This document shows positions 31,540-39,808 of a stretch of 43,280 nt of DNA, one piece after another. A model generated the notes under the pieces. It was not told the origin of the DNA. It did not search any database and was given only the letters and a program-made list of their open reading frames with translations. The stretch spans positions 1-43,280 of the forward strand of contig JAGIAI010000042.1 of the NCBI GenBank assembly GCA_017744935.1, given 5' to 3'. The DNA is from Variovorax sp. (GTDB taxonomy: Bacteria; Pseudomonadota; Gammaproteobacteria; Burkholderiales; Burkholderiaceae_C). A program made the translations under genes and the position numbers. Numbering within the stretch: position 1 is the first letter of the stretch; each line of letters starts with the position of its first letter.

Positions 31540-32514
31540 ATGCTGATGCTCCGCATCCCGCGCCTCACGCGCATCTGGCAAGCCCTGACGGCATTGCTGC
31601 TGTTCGCGGCGGCGCTGCTGGGCGGCGGGCATGCACGGGCGCAGGGCCTGCTGCCGGTGCCGACGCTCGATGCACGCGTCATCGACCAGACAGGCACGCT
31701 CACGCCCACGCAGCGCGCCTCGCTCGAAGCCAAGCTGCAGGCCTTCGAGAAAGAGAAAGGCTCGCAGATCGTGATGCTGATGGTGCCGACCACGGCGCCC
31801 GAGGACATCGCGAGCTACGCCAATCGCGTCGGCAACACCTGGAAGATCGGGCGGCGGGATGTCGGCGATGGCATTCTCGTGATCGTCGCAAAGAACGACC
31901 GCAAGATGCGCATCGAGGTCGCCAAGACGCTCGAAGGCGCGGTGCCCGACCTCGCGGCGGCGCACATCATCGACGACGCGATGAAGCCACGCTTCCGCCA
32001 GAACGACTTCGCGGGCGGGCTCGACGCGGCGGCGGACCAGCTCATCGCGCGCGTCAAGGGCGAGCCGCTGCCGGAAGTCGATGCGCGCGGCGGCGACTTC
32101 AGCGGTGAGGGCCGCGGCGGCGGTGGATTCGACTGGCAAGACCTCGCGGTGTTCTTCTTCATCGCCGTGCTGGTGGGCGGGCCGATCGCGCGCCGCATCT
32201 TCGGCAAGACCCTGGGCTCGCTGGCGATGGGCGGCGTCACCGGAATCGTGGTGATGATGGTCACGTCGAGCATCGTGATCGCGGTGCTGGCAGGACTGGG
32301 CGCGTTGCTATTCACGCTGCTGTCGATGGCGTTCGGCGCCGGCCCCATGCGTCGCGGCGGCTTCGGCGGTGGGTTGGGCGGCGGCCTCGGTGGCGGCTGG
32401 GGCGCGGGGCGCGGCGGTGGAGGCTGGGGCGGCGGGTCCTCCGGCGGAGGCGGCGGCTTCAGCTCGGGCGGCGGTGGCGATTTCGGCGGCGGCGGCGCCT
32501 CGGGAGACTGGTGA
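31540..32514 (+). CDS. TPM-domain protein with glycine-rich tail
   Basis: A 324-residue envelope protein. A signal peptide (LLLFAAALLGGGHARAQG) is followed by a TPM domain: VIDQTGTLTPTQRASLEAKLQAFEKEKGSQIVMLMV, then VGDGILVIVAKNDRKMRIEV and an AHIIDDAMKP segment. Hydrophobic segments near residues 205-217 and 230-268 anchor it. The last 55 residues are almost only Gly with Trp/Ser/Phe (ending GGGGASGDW), the common YgcG-type tail. The second TPM gene starts 2 bp downstream. Confidence 0.93.
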   Translation: MLMLRIPRLTRIWQALTALLLFAAALLGGGHARAQGLLPVPTLDARVIDQTGTLTPTQRASLEAKLQAFEKEKGSQIVMLMVPTTAPEDIASYANRVGNTWKIGRRDVGDGILVIVAKNDRKMRIEVAKTLEGAVPDLAAAHIIDDAMKPRFRQNDFAGGLDAAADQLIARVKGEPLPEVDARGGDFSGEGRGGGGFDWQDLAVFFFIAVLVGGPIARRIFGKTLGSLAMGGVTGIVVMMVTSSIVIAVLAGLGALLFTLLSMAFGAGPMRRGGFGGGLGGGLGGGWGAGRGGGGWGGGSSGGGGGFSSGGGGDFGGGGASGDW

Positions 32515-32516
32515 CC

Positions 32517-33035
32517 ATGGCTTCGCTGACTTCACGCCTCGCACGTATCTGGCGCCATCGCTGGGTCGACGATGCCGACGTGCGCCGTGCGCTGCCCGCC
32601 GACATGCTCAAGCGCCTGGAACAACGCGTCGGTGCAAGTGAACGCCGCCACACCGGCGAGATCCGCATCTGCGTCGAGGCCGGACTGCCAATGTCCTACC
32701 TGTGGCGCGATGCGACGGCACGCGAGCGCGCGATCATGATGTTCAGCAAGCTGCGCATCTGGGACACCGCGGACAACAACGGCGTGCTGATCTACCTGCT
32801 GCTGGCCGAGCACGCGATCGAGATCGTGGCCGATCGCGGCATCGATCTGCATGTGGACTCCGAAGACTGGGCTGCGATGGCCAGGCGCATGGGCGAGGCG
32901 TTCCGCGAAGGGCGCTTCGAGGATGGGCTCACGCAGGCGCTCGAAGAAGTGTCCGCCGTGCTGGTCGAGCACTTTCCGCTGGCGGAGGGTGAAGCGGACC
33001 GGAACGAGCTTCCGGATGCGCCTGTGATCCTCTGA
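32517..33035 (+). CDS. TPM-domain protein, cytosolic partner
   Basis: A 172-residue TPM-domain protein without signal peptide or tail. Family features are EQRVGASERRHTGEIRICVEAGLP, the ARERAIMMFSKLRIWDTADNNGVLIYLLLAEHAIEIVADRGID core and the TQALEEVSAVLVEHFP end. ATG 32517 has GGGAG 10 bases upstream. GTG 32511 overlaps the previous stop as GTGA and adds two residues, so either start is possible. It is the third gene of lemA-TPM-TPM. Confidence 0.92.
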   Translation: MASLTSRLARIWRHRWVDDADVRRALPADMLKRLEQRVGASERRHTGEIRICVEAGLPMSYLWRDATARERAIMMFSKLRIWDTADNNGVLIYLLLAEHAIEIVADRGIDLHVDSEDWAAMARRMGEAFREGRFEDGLTQALEEVSAVLVEHFPLAEGEADRNELPDAPVIL

Positions 33036-33063
33036 CTGGCCGGTTCGGGAGAGACGCTGACGA

Positions 33064-33627
33064 TCAACCGGCGTCGAGCAGCCTGCGGTTGACCGCATGC
33101 ACCGCGTCCAGCTCGGCCTGCAGGGCACGCGTGACCTGCGACAGGGTGCGAAGGCGGCGATTGCTCTCTCGCAGGCGCTCGGCGAGCCCCTTTGACAGCG
33201 CGAGCACGAGACGCGAAGCGGCCCCCGGGTGCTCGTCCAGCAGCTTCATGAGCGCCTCACGCGAGAGCACGCCCAGCTTCACGTCGGTCAGCGCGGTGCA
33301 GCTTGCCGAACGTGGCTCGCCGTCGATCACGCCCATCTCGCCGATCAGGTGGCCGGGGCCGATGATCGAGATCACCACTTCCTCGCCTGGCATGCCAGTT
33401 CGGGTCTCGGCGCGCACCTGGCCTTCGAGCACGAGCGCCATGTAGTCGGTGTCCTCGGTGTCGCCTTCCTCGAACAGGAGGGTTTCGGCAAGCACATGCA
33501 CCGGCCGCATCGCATCCACGACGAGTTCAGCCTCTTCCTCGGTCATTCCGGACATCGGCGCGGCTTGCGTGAGCATGAAGACGGCGTGCGAGCGAAGGTC
33601 GATGCGAGGATTTCCGGATGCGTCCAT
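33064..33627 (-). CDS. Cyclic-nucleotide-binding domain protein without output domain
   Basis: A 187-residue protein consisting of one Crp-like cNMP-binding domain and a long C-terminal helix. The phosphate-binding cassette is intact: LIGEMGVIDGEPRSASCTALT has the Glu and Arg that contact cyclic nucleotides. After the hinge (LVLALSKGLAERLRESNRRLRTLSQV) there is no helix-turn-helix; the end is a coiled-coil-like helix. It may act by protein-protein contact. The start chosen is ATG 33625-33627. A cyclase lies 20 kb away in this window, but no link can be shown. Confidence 0.88.
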   Translation of the reverse strand: MDASGNPRIDLRSHAVFMLTQAAPMSGMTEEEAELVVDAMRPVHVLAETLLFEEGDTEDTDYMALVLEGQVRAETRTGMPGEEVVISIIGPGHLIGEMGVIDGEPRSASCTALTDVKLGVLSREALMKLLDEHPGAASRLVLALSKGLAERLRESNRRLRTLSQVTRALQAELDAVHAVNRRLLDAG

Positions 33628-33681
33628 GGCGCGATTGTCAGCGAGCCCAGCTTCCGGTGCCATTCGTCGAAGGTATGCACT

Positions 33682-35328
33682 TCAGGCCGGCAGAAGCGCC
33701 GAAAGCGTCTGCAGCGTGTCGGCCTCTTCCACCGGCTTGTCCTCGCGCCAGCGCAGCATGCGCGGAAAACGCACCGCGATGCCGCTCTTGTGGCGCGTGC
33801 TGCGCGCGATGCCTTCGAAGCCCAGTTCGAAGACCAACGTCGGCGTGACGCTGCGCACCGGACCGAAGCTCTCGACCGTCGTTCGGCGGATCACCGAATC
33901 GACGCGCGCGATCTCCGCATCGGTCAGGCCCGAGTAGGCCTTGGCGAAGGGCACAAGCTTGCGGTCGGGCACTTCGGGCGGCGCGTCCCAAACCGCGAAG
34001 GTGTAGTCGGTGTAGAGGCTCGCGCGGCGGCCATGGCCGCGCTGGGCATAGACGAGCACCGCATCGATGGAGAGCGGATCGATCTTCCACTTCCACCAGA
34101 CACCGACGTCCTTGGTTCGCCCGACGCCATAGTGCGCATCGCGCTCCTTGAGCATCAGCCCCTCGACACCCATCGAGCGCGCGGCTTCGCGCTGACGGGC
34201 GAGATCGTTCCAGTCCTCGCCACGGAGCATGGGGCTGGCAATGAGCGAGGGATGCTGCGCGTCGACGATCAGCGCATCGAGCAGCGCCCGGCGTTCGTGC
34301 TGCGGCAATCTGCGCAGATCGCGGCCTTCGCGCTCGAGCAGGTCGTAGGCCAGCAGCACCACGGGAATCTCGCGCAGGAGTTTCGGCCCGAGCGTCTTGC
34401 GGCCGATGCGCTTCTGCAGCTCCGCAAACGGCTGCACGCGGTCATCGCGCCAGACGACGATCTCGCCGTCGACGACGGTGCCGTCCGGCAGCGTCTCACC
34501 CATCACCGCGAGTTCGGGGAAGCGGTCGGTCACCAGTTCCTCGCCGCGCGACCACAGGCTCACCCGTCCTGCGCGCTTGACGAGCTGCGCGCGGATGCCG
34601 TCCCACTTCCATTCGACGATCCAGCCCGCCGGCGACCCGAGCGCCGCTTCGAATTGCTCCAGCGGCAGGTTGAACGGATGCGCGAGAAAGAAGGGGTATG
34701 GCTGGCCGCTGGTCTGCTGGTCGAGCTCGCCGGTACTCTCGGGCGCGATGAGCGCGGCGTAGTCGCTCGCGCCCGGCTGCCCGCTGATGTGCGTGTAGCC
34801 CATGAGCCGCTGTGCGACGCGCTTGGGATCGAGCCCCCCAACCGCCGCCAGCGCCTGCGTGACTTGCAGCCGCGAGACACCGACCCGGAATGCGCCGGTG
34901 ATCAGCTTGAAGTAGACGAGCCGCTCTTCCGCCGCCAGCCGCTGCCATTGCCATCGCAACTTCTCCGCCAGCCCGTCCGGCGGCGTGTTGCGAAGCGGCA
35001 GCAGGTGGCGTTCGACCCAATCAGCAAGGCCCATGTCGTGCGCGTCGGTCGGCGGCGGGAGCAGCAGCGAGATGGTCTCCGCGAGATCGCCGACGGCCTC
35101 GTAGCTTTCGTCGAAGAGCCATTCGGGCAAGCCGGCCGAATCCTGCGCAAGCAATCTCAGCAACTTGTTCGGCACCAGTTGGCGCGGCTTGCCACCGGCC
35201 AGGAAGTAGACCGCCCAGGCCGCGTCCCGCGGATCGACGCTCTGAAGGTAGCGCTGCAAGGCCGACTGCTTGGCAAGGCTGGAAGTCGTGGCGTCGAGTT
35301 CGCGAAAGAGCGCGGCGAACTGCTTCAT
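33682..35328 (-). CDS. ATP-dependent DNA ligase (LigB/ligase-associated type)
   Basis: A 548-residue ligase that seals nicks using ATP. The N-terminal helical DNA-binding domain includes VYFKLITGAFRVGVSRLQVTQALA. The adenylation domain has motif I EWKWDGIRAQ with AMP-accepting K241, then SRGEELVTDRFPEL, VVDGEIVVW (motif III), EGLMLKERDAHY (motif IV) and WWKWKID (motif V). The OB domain ends RFPRMLRWREDKP. It starts on the last bases of the exonuclease gene (ATGA overlap), so the two are co-translated; this pairing belongs to the ligase-associated DNA repair cluster. The usual third and fourth members (Lhr-type helicase, PdeM-type phosphoesterase) are absent on both sides. Confidence 0.95.
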   Translation of the reverse strand: MKQFAALFRELDATTSSLAKQSALQRYLQSVDPRDAAWAVYFLAGGKPRQLVPNKLLRLLAQDSAGLPEWLFDESYEAVGDLAETISLLLPPPTDAHDMGLADWVERHLLPLRNTPPDGLAEKLRWQWQRLAAEERLVYFKLITGAFRVGVSRLQVTQALAAVGGLDPKRVAQRLMGYTHISGQPGASDYAALIAPESTGELDQQTSGQPYPFFLAHPFNLPLEQFEAALGSPAGWIVEWKWDGIRAQLVKRAGRVSLWSRGEELVTDRFPELAVMGETLPDGTVVDGEIVVWRDDRVQPFAELQKRIGRKTLGPKLLREIPVVLLAYDLLEREGRDLRRLPQHERRALLDALIVDAQHPSLIASPMLRGEDWNDLARQREAARSMGVEGLMLKERDAHYGVGRTKDVGVWWKWKIDPLSIDAVLVYAQRGHGRRASLYTDYTFAVWDAPPEVPDRKLVPFAKAYSGLTDAEIARVDSVIRRTTVESFGPVRSVTPTLVFELGFEGIARSTRHKSGIAVRFPRMLRWREDKPVEEADTLQTLSALLPA

Positions 35329-36377
35329 GATTTCGCGCCGCTTTCCGTGGCGGCCGCAACTGCATCCTCATCGCCGTACTCGGTCTTGAATGCCTGCGCA
35401 TCCAGACCCGATTCGGCGAGCCATCGCACCATCACTGCCACGCTGCCGTGGGTGACGAAGACGCGCTCCGCGCCGGTGCCCGCGATCGCCTCCTGCAAAC
35501 CGGGCCAGTCTGCGTGGTCGGACATCACGAAGCCGCGATCGACGCCGCGACGCCGCCGCGTGCCGCGCAGTTGCATCCATCCGCTCGCGAAGGCATCCGA
35601 ATAGTTGCCGAAGCGCCGCATCCACGGCGTGCCGTGCGCCGACGGCGGCGCGAGCACCAGCGCGCGCTTGATCGTTGCCGCATCGACGCCGGGGTCGGTG
35701 ACGCGCAGCGTGGGCGGCAATGCGACGCCCGCCGCGCGATAGATCTGGTTCAGCGGTTCGACCGCACCGTGGACGATGATCGGCCCGATGCTCGCATCCA
35801 CTCCATGCAGGATGCGCTGCGCCTTGCCGAAGGCATAACAGAGCAGCACCGACGCCTTGCCCTGCGTCGCGTTCGCGCGCCACCACGCGTTGATCTCTTC
35901 GAACAGCACCGCCTGCGCGGGCCACCGGTAGATCGGCAGCCCGAAGGTCGATTCGGTGATGAAGGTGTCGCAGGGCACCGGCTCGAAGGGCGCGCAGGTG
36001 CCGTCGGACTCGGTCTTGTAGTCGCCCGAGGCGACCCACACGCGGCCGGCATGTTCGATGCGGACCTGCGCCGAGCCCAGCACATGGCCCGCGGGGTGCA
36101 GCGAGATCCGCACGCCGTTGTGTTCGATCGCTTCGCCATACGCGAGCGTCTGCAGGGTGATGTCGCCCAGCCGGACGCGCAGCGTGTCCGCGCTGTCGTG
36201 GTGTGCGAGGTAGTGTCCATGGCCGACGCGCGCGTGGTCTGAATGCGCATGCGTGATGACCGCGCGATCGACCGGCCGCCACGGGTCGATATAGAAATCG
36301 CCCGGCGGGCAATAGAGTCCTTCAGGGCGCGCGACGACGAGGTCGCGAGGCGAAGAGACGTTCGCGGGTTCAGCCAT
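35325..36377 (-). CDS. Ligase-associated DNA exonuclease (metallo-beta-lactamase/beta-CASP fold)
   Basis: A 350-residue SNM1/Pso2-like nuclease. The metal site THAHSDHA (H43, H45, D47, H48) and later HPAGHVLGSAQV, WVASGDYKTESDGTC and FITESTFGLPIY follow the metallo-beta-lactamase order; beta-CASP motifs appear in the C-terminal half (FVMSDHADW, VFVTHGSVAVMVRWL). The start chosen is MAEPANV at 36377; the frame upstream to 36425 is not convincing. It overlaps the ligase start by 4 bases. Its role is probably trimming DNA ends before ligation, inferred from gene pairing. Confidence 0.93.
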   Translation of the reverse strand: MAEPANVSSPRDLVVARPEGLYCPPGDFYIDPWRPVDRAVITHAHSDHARVGHGHYLAHHDSADTLRVRLGDITLQTLAYGEAIEHNGVRISLHPAGHVLGSAQVRIEHAGRVWVASGDYKTESDGTCAPFEPVPCDTFITESTFGLPIYRWPAQAVLFEEINAWWRANATQGKASVLLCYAFGKAQRILHGVDASIGPIIVHGAVEPLNQIYRAAGVALPPTLRVTDPGVDAATIKRALVLAPPSAHGTPWMRRFGNYSDAFASGWMQLRGTRRRRGVDRGFVMSDHADWPGLQEAIAGTGAERVFVTHGSVAVMVRWLAESGLDAQAFKTEYGDEDAVAAATESGAKS

Positions 36378-36469
36378 GGTGTGGAGCACATCGTAGGCCG
36401 CGCCGCCGATTGATGCGCCGCGCACCGGGCGCGACCTGATGTCGGTTCAGACCGACGCCCGGCGGGCGC

Positions 36470-37633
36470 CTACCAGGCGGTCCACTTGGCCTCGCTCTTC
36501 GCCGAGGCCACTGTGCGTTCGATGAAACGCACACCCCGCGCGCCGTCTTCGACACGTGGGTAGTCGGCCGCGAGCGGATCGGCTGCAACGCCGGCCAGCT
36601 TCGCGCGGATGTCCGCGATGACGCCGCCGTAGACATTGGCAAAGGCTTCGATGAAGCCTTCGGGATGCCCGCTCGGAATTCGACTCGCGCGACGAGCCGA
36701 TTCGCAGAGCCAGGGCGCGCCGCGCGTGAGGATGCGCTTCGGCCCGTCGTGCGGCAGATGGGTCAGCTCGCTCGGCCGCTCCTGCCGCCATACGAGCGTG
36801 CCCTGCGCGCCGGAGATGCGCAGCCGCAGGTCGTTCTCCAGGCCGGTGTTGATCTGCGATGCGACCAACACACCCCTCGCGCCGCCCTTGAACCGCAGCA
36901 GCAGGCTGCCGTCGTCATCCAGCTGCCGCCCGGGGACGAACGATGTCAGATCCGCGCAGAGGCTTTCGATCTCGAGCCCCGTCACGGTAGCGATGAGGTT
37001 CTCCGCGTGCGAGCCGATGTCGCCGATGGCGCCGGCCGCGCCGCTCTGCGCCGGATCACTGCGCCACGCGGCCTGCTTGTTGCCCTCGCCTTCGAGCCGC
37101 GTTGCGAGCCATCCCTGGTTGTACTCGACGACGATCTTGCGGATCTCGCCGAGCTCGCCAGAGCGCACCATCTCGCGTGCCTGCCGCACCATCGGATAGC
37201 CGGTGTAGTTGTAGGTCACGCCGAAGACGGTGCCCTTGCGCGCGACCGCTTCCACCAGCGCATCCGCCTGCTCGCGCGTATGCACCAGCGGCTTGTCGCA
37301 AACCACATGGAAGCCCGCCTCCACGAAGGCCTGCGCCACCGGGAAGTGCATGTGGTTGGGCGTGACGATCGACACGAAGTCGATGCGGTCGTGCGCGGGC
37401 CGCTTCAGCTCGTCGCCGAGCAGGCTGCGCCAGTCGCCGTGGTTGCGGTCCTCGGGCAGGAACAGGTCTCGCCCCGAAGCCTTCGCTTTCTCCGGATTCG
37501 AAGAAAGCGCCGCGGCCACCAGATCGGCCTGTCCATCCAGCGCGATCGCCTTGCGATGCACCGCACCGATGAATGCATCGCGCCCGCCACCCACCATGGC
37601 GTAACGCAGTTTGCGTAGGGTCATTTCAGTCAT
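36470..37633 (-). CDS. Gfo/Idh/MocA family NAD(P)-dependent oxidoreductase
   Basis: A 387-residue sugar or cyclitol dehydrogenase. The Rossmann end is YAMVGGGRDAFIGAVHRKA; the family EKP-type motif is VVCDKPLVHT with the catalytic Lys, and the dimer domain includes GAIGDIGSHAENLIATVTG with the expected Asp/His pair. The start is ATG 37631-37633 with GGAAAG 6 bases upstream; ATG 37624 lies too far from it. It follows the ABC importer genes on the same strand, separated by hairpin element copy 4, so it likely oxidises the imported sugar. Substrate not identifiable. Confidence 0.92.
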   Translation of the reverse strand: MTEMTLRKLRYAMVGGGRDAFIGAVHRKAIALDGQADLVAAALSSNPEKAKASGRDLFLPEDRNHGDWRSLLGDELKRPAHDRIDFVSIVTPNHMHFPVAQAFVEAGFHVVCDKPLVHTREQADALVEAVARKGTVFGVTYNYTGYPMVRQAREMVRSGELGEIRKIVVEYNQGWLATRLEGEGNKQAAWRSDPAQSGAAGAIGDIGSHAENLIATVTGLEIESLCADLTSFVPGRQLDDDGSLLLRFKGGARGVLVASQINTGLENDLRLRISGAQGTLVWRQERPSELTHLPHDGPKRILTRGAPWLCESARRASRIPSGHPEGFIEAFANVYGGVIADIRAKLAGVAADPLAADYPRVEDGARGVRFIERTVASAKSEAKWTAW

Positions 37634-37671
37634 TCAAGACTTTCCAATAGCCGACAACGGGCGCGCTTCCA

Positions 37672-37767
37672 AGCCGAAGACACCGCGGAACCGGCTTCGC
37701 CGGGCCGCCGGTGTCGCCCCCTGAAAGGGGGTGCAGAGCTACACGAAGTGAGCGAGGCTGGGGGTTA
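37672..37767 (-). repeat. Dispersed hairpin element, copy 4
   Basis: On the minus strand it starts TAACCCCCAGCCTCGC, where TAA is the stop codon of the sugar-binding protein gene. The short hairpin is CCCCC/GGGGG around TTTCA. The long hairpin at 37679-37715 has outer stem GACACC/GGTGTC, with paired changes at the end positions relative to copy 1 (A-T to G-C), and core CCGGC/GCCGG around GAA. Confidence 0.85.
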
Positions 37768-38733
37768 GAAAGGAGAATCCGGGTGGTAGAAGTCCTTGGC
37801 GTTGTCCTTCGTGATGAGCACCGAAGGAATGATCGTCGTCGCCGGCAGCTTCTCACCCTTCAGGCGCGCTTCGGCCGTGAGCTTGATCGCGTCGTAGATG
37901 AACTTCGGCGAATAGCTCACGTCGGCGTCGATGCGCTTGTCCTTGCCGTCGATGATGGTCTTGACCATGCCCTTGGCACCCGCGCCACCGAAGATCACCT
38001 TGATGTCGTTGCGCTTGGCCTGCTCGATGGCCTTGAGCACGCCGACCGCCATGTCATCGTCAGCCGCCCAGATCGCGTCGATGTCCTTGAAGCGCGTCAG
38101 GTAGTCCTGCGTGACCTTGAAGGCGTCATCGCGGTTCCAGTTGGCGTACTTCGCATCCAGCAGCTTGATGTCGGGGTAGTTCTTGAGCACGCTGTTGAAG
38201 GCGTCCATGCGCTCGTTGTCGAGTGTGGTCGGGATGCCGCGCAGCGCGACGACATTGCCCTTGCCGCCGAGCTTCTTCGCGATGTATTCGGCCGGAATCT
38301 TGCCGAAGGCGGTGTTGTCGCCTGCGACATAGGCATCCTGCGCGCTGGTGTCGGTCAGGCCGCGGTCGACCACCGTCACGTAGGTGCCCTTGGCCTTGAC
38401 CTGCGCGACCGGCTTGGTGAGCGCGGCCGATTCGAACGGGAAGATTACGAGCGCGTTGATCTTGCTCACCGTCGAGAGGTCCTGCAGCTGGTTCGCCTGC
38501 TCGGGCGCGTTGGCAGCGGTCTTGATCGTGATCTTCAGATCCTTGTGCTCTTTCTCGAGGTCCTTCTTCGCCTGGTTGGCCCAGTAGTTGATGCCGCCCA
38601 TGAAGCTGTGCGTCGCGGCAGGGATCGATACGCCGAGATTCACCTGCTCCGCGGCCGCGAGGACCGGGATCGCGGCGAAGCTCGCCGCGGCGACCGCGCT
38701 CAGGACCATGCGACGGGAAATGGAAGTCTTCAT
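37765..38733 (-). CDS. Sugar ABC transporter periplasmic substrate-binding protein
   Basis: A 322-residue RbsB-class (peripla_BP_4) binding protein. The signal peptide MKTSISRRMVLSAVAAA ends near VLAAAEQ. The mature part has VNLGVSIPAATHSFMGGINYWANQAKK, QLQDLSTVSKINALVIFP, IPAEYIAKKLGGKGNVVALRG and AIWAADDDMAVGVLKAI, all typical. RR near the start could suggest Tat export, but the motif is weak. It is the third transporter gene after the ATPase and permease; the operon is led by a ROK regulator. The specific sugar is not determinable. Confidence 0.94.
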   Translation of the reverse strand: MKTSISRRMVLSAVAAASFAAIPVLAAAEQVNLGVSIPAATHSFMGGINYWANQAKKDLEKEHKDLKITIKTAANAPEQANQLQDLSTVSKINALVIFPFESAALTKPVAQVKAKGTYVTVVDRGLTDTSAQDAYVAGDNTAFGKIPAEYIAKKLGGKGNVVALRGIPTTLDNERMDAFNSVLKNYPDIKLLDAKYANWNRDDAFKVTQDYLTRFKDIDAIWAADDDMAVGVLKAIEQAKRNDIKVIFGGAGAKGMVKTIIDGKDKRIDADVSYSPKFIYDAIKLTAEARLKGEKLPATTIIPSVLITKDNAKDFYHPDSPF

Positions 38734-38782
38734 GCTGCTTGTCTCCTTGGTTGATAAACGGAACGGACGGGAAAACCTTGCG

Positions 38783-39808
38783 TCATCGGCGCCCTCGCTG
38801 GAGGAACGCGACGACGATGATCACGAAGCCCTGCACCGCCGCGTTGAGGTACACGCTGATGATGCTGGTGAGGTTGAGGATGTTGCTGATGACCGAAAGC
38901 AGGATCGCGCCGATCACGGTGCCGACGACGCTGCCCGATCCGCCCTTGAGTGCGGTGCCGCCGACGATCACGGCTGCGATCGCTTCGAGCTCCCACAGCA
39001 AGCCGGTCGTGGGTGATGCAGAGCCGAGTCGCGGCACGTAGAGCAGCGTTGCGATGCCCACGCACACGCCGAGGAACACGTAGGTGAGCACCTTCACGCC
39101 GTCGACGCCGACTGCCGCATAGCGCGCAACCTGCTCGTTCGAGCCGATGGCCTGCACGTAGCGGCCGTAAGCCGTGCGGTTGAGGATCAAGCCACCGATG
39201 ACCGCGACGACGAGGAAGACCCACACCGGGATCGGCACGCCGAGCAGGTTCGCGTAATAGACAGGCGCATAGACATCCGAAAGATCGTTGTCGAGCGTGA
39301 GTGCGCCGCCATTGGCGAAGTAGGTCAGGTAGGCGCGGAAGATGCCCAGCGTGCCCAGCGTCACGATGAACGGCTCGATCCGCCCCTTGGTGATGAGCAG
39401 CCCGTGCGCGAGGCCGAAAACCGCGCCGAGCACCACCGCGAGCACGGCACCCAGCACCACCGCCAACACCGGCGAGCCGACCACCGGCCCCATGGCGTTG
39501 ATGAACATGATCACGCAGCCCGCGATCAGCGCCGCCATCGAGCCCACCGAAAGATCGATGCCGCCCGAGATGATCACGAAGCACATGCCCACCGCGATGA
39601 TGCCGATGAAGGCGGTGCGCGTGAGCACGTTCATCGCGTTGTCGAGCGTCGCGAAGTCGCTGTTGAGCAGTGTGCCCGCGGCGCAAAGCAACACGAGACC
39701 GATGACGGGACCGAAGCCATGCAGGCGTTCGGTCCAGCGCGGCTTGGCCTCGGCGCGATGCTGCACCTGCGACTCAGTGCTCGATGGCTGTTCCGGTGGC
39801 ATGGGCAA
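38783..39808 (-). CDS. Sugar ABC transporter permease (RbsC-like)
   Basis: A 341-residue BPD_transp_2-type permease with about ten transmembrane segments. The signature ISGGIDLSVGSMAALIAGCV and TALKGGSGSVVGTVIGAILL are diagnostic of ribose/xylose-type importers. The first 30 residues are hydrophilic. The start (39808, or ATG 39802) lies inside the last 35 bases of the ATPase gene, so the two are coupled; the binding-protein gene starts 49 bp downstream. Imports a monosaccharide or cyclitol, inferred from the class. Confidence 0.94.
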   Translation of the reverse strand: MPMPPEQPSSTESQVQHRAEAKPRWTERLHGFGPVIGLVLLCAAGTLLNSDFATLDNAMNVLTRTAFIGIIAVGMCFVIISGGIDLSVGSMAALIAGCVIMFINAMGPVVGSPVLAVVLGAVLAVVLGAVFGLAHGLLITKGRIEPFIVTLGTLGIFRAYLTYFANGGALTLDNDLSDVYAPVYYANLLGVPIPVWVFLVVAVIGGLILNRTAYGRYVQAIGSNEQVARYAAVGVDGVKVLTYVFLGVCVGIATLLYVPRLGSASPTTGLLWELEAIAAVIVGGTALKGGSGSVVGTVIGAILLSVISNILNLTSIISVYLNAAVQGFVIIVVAFLQRGRR

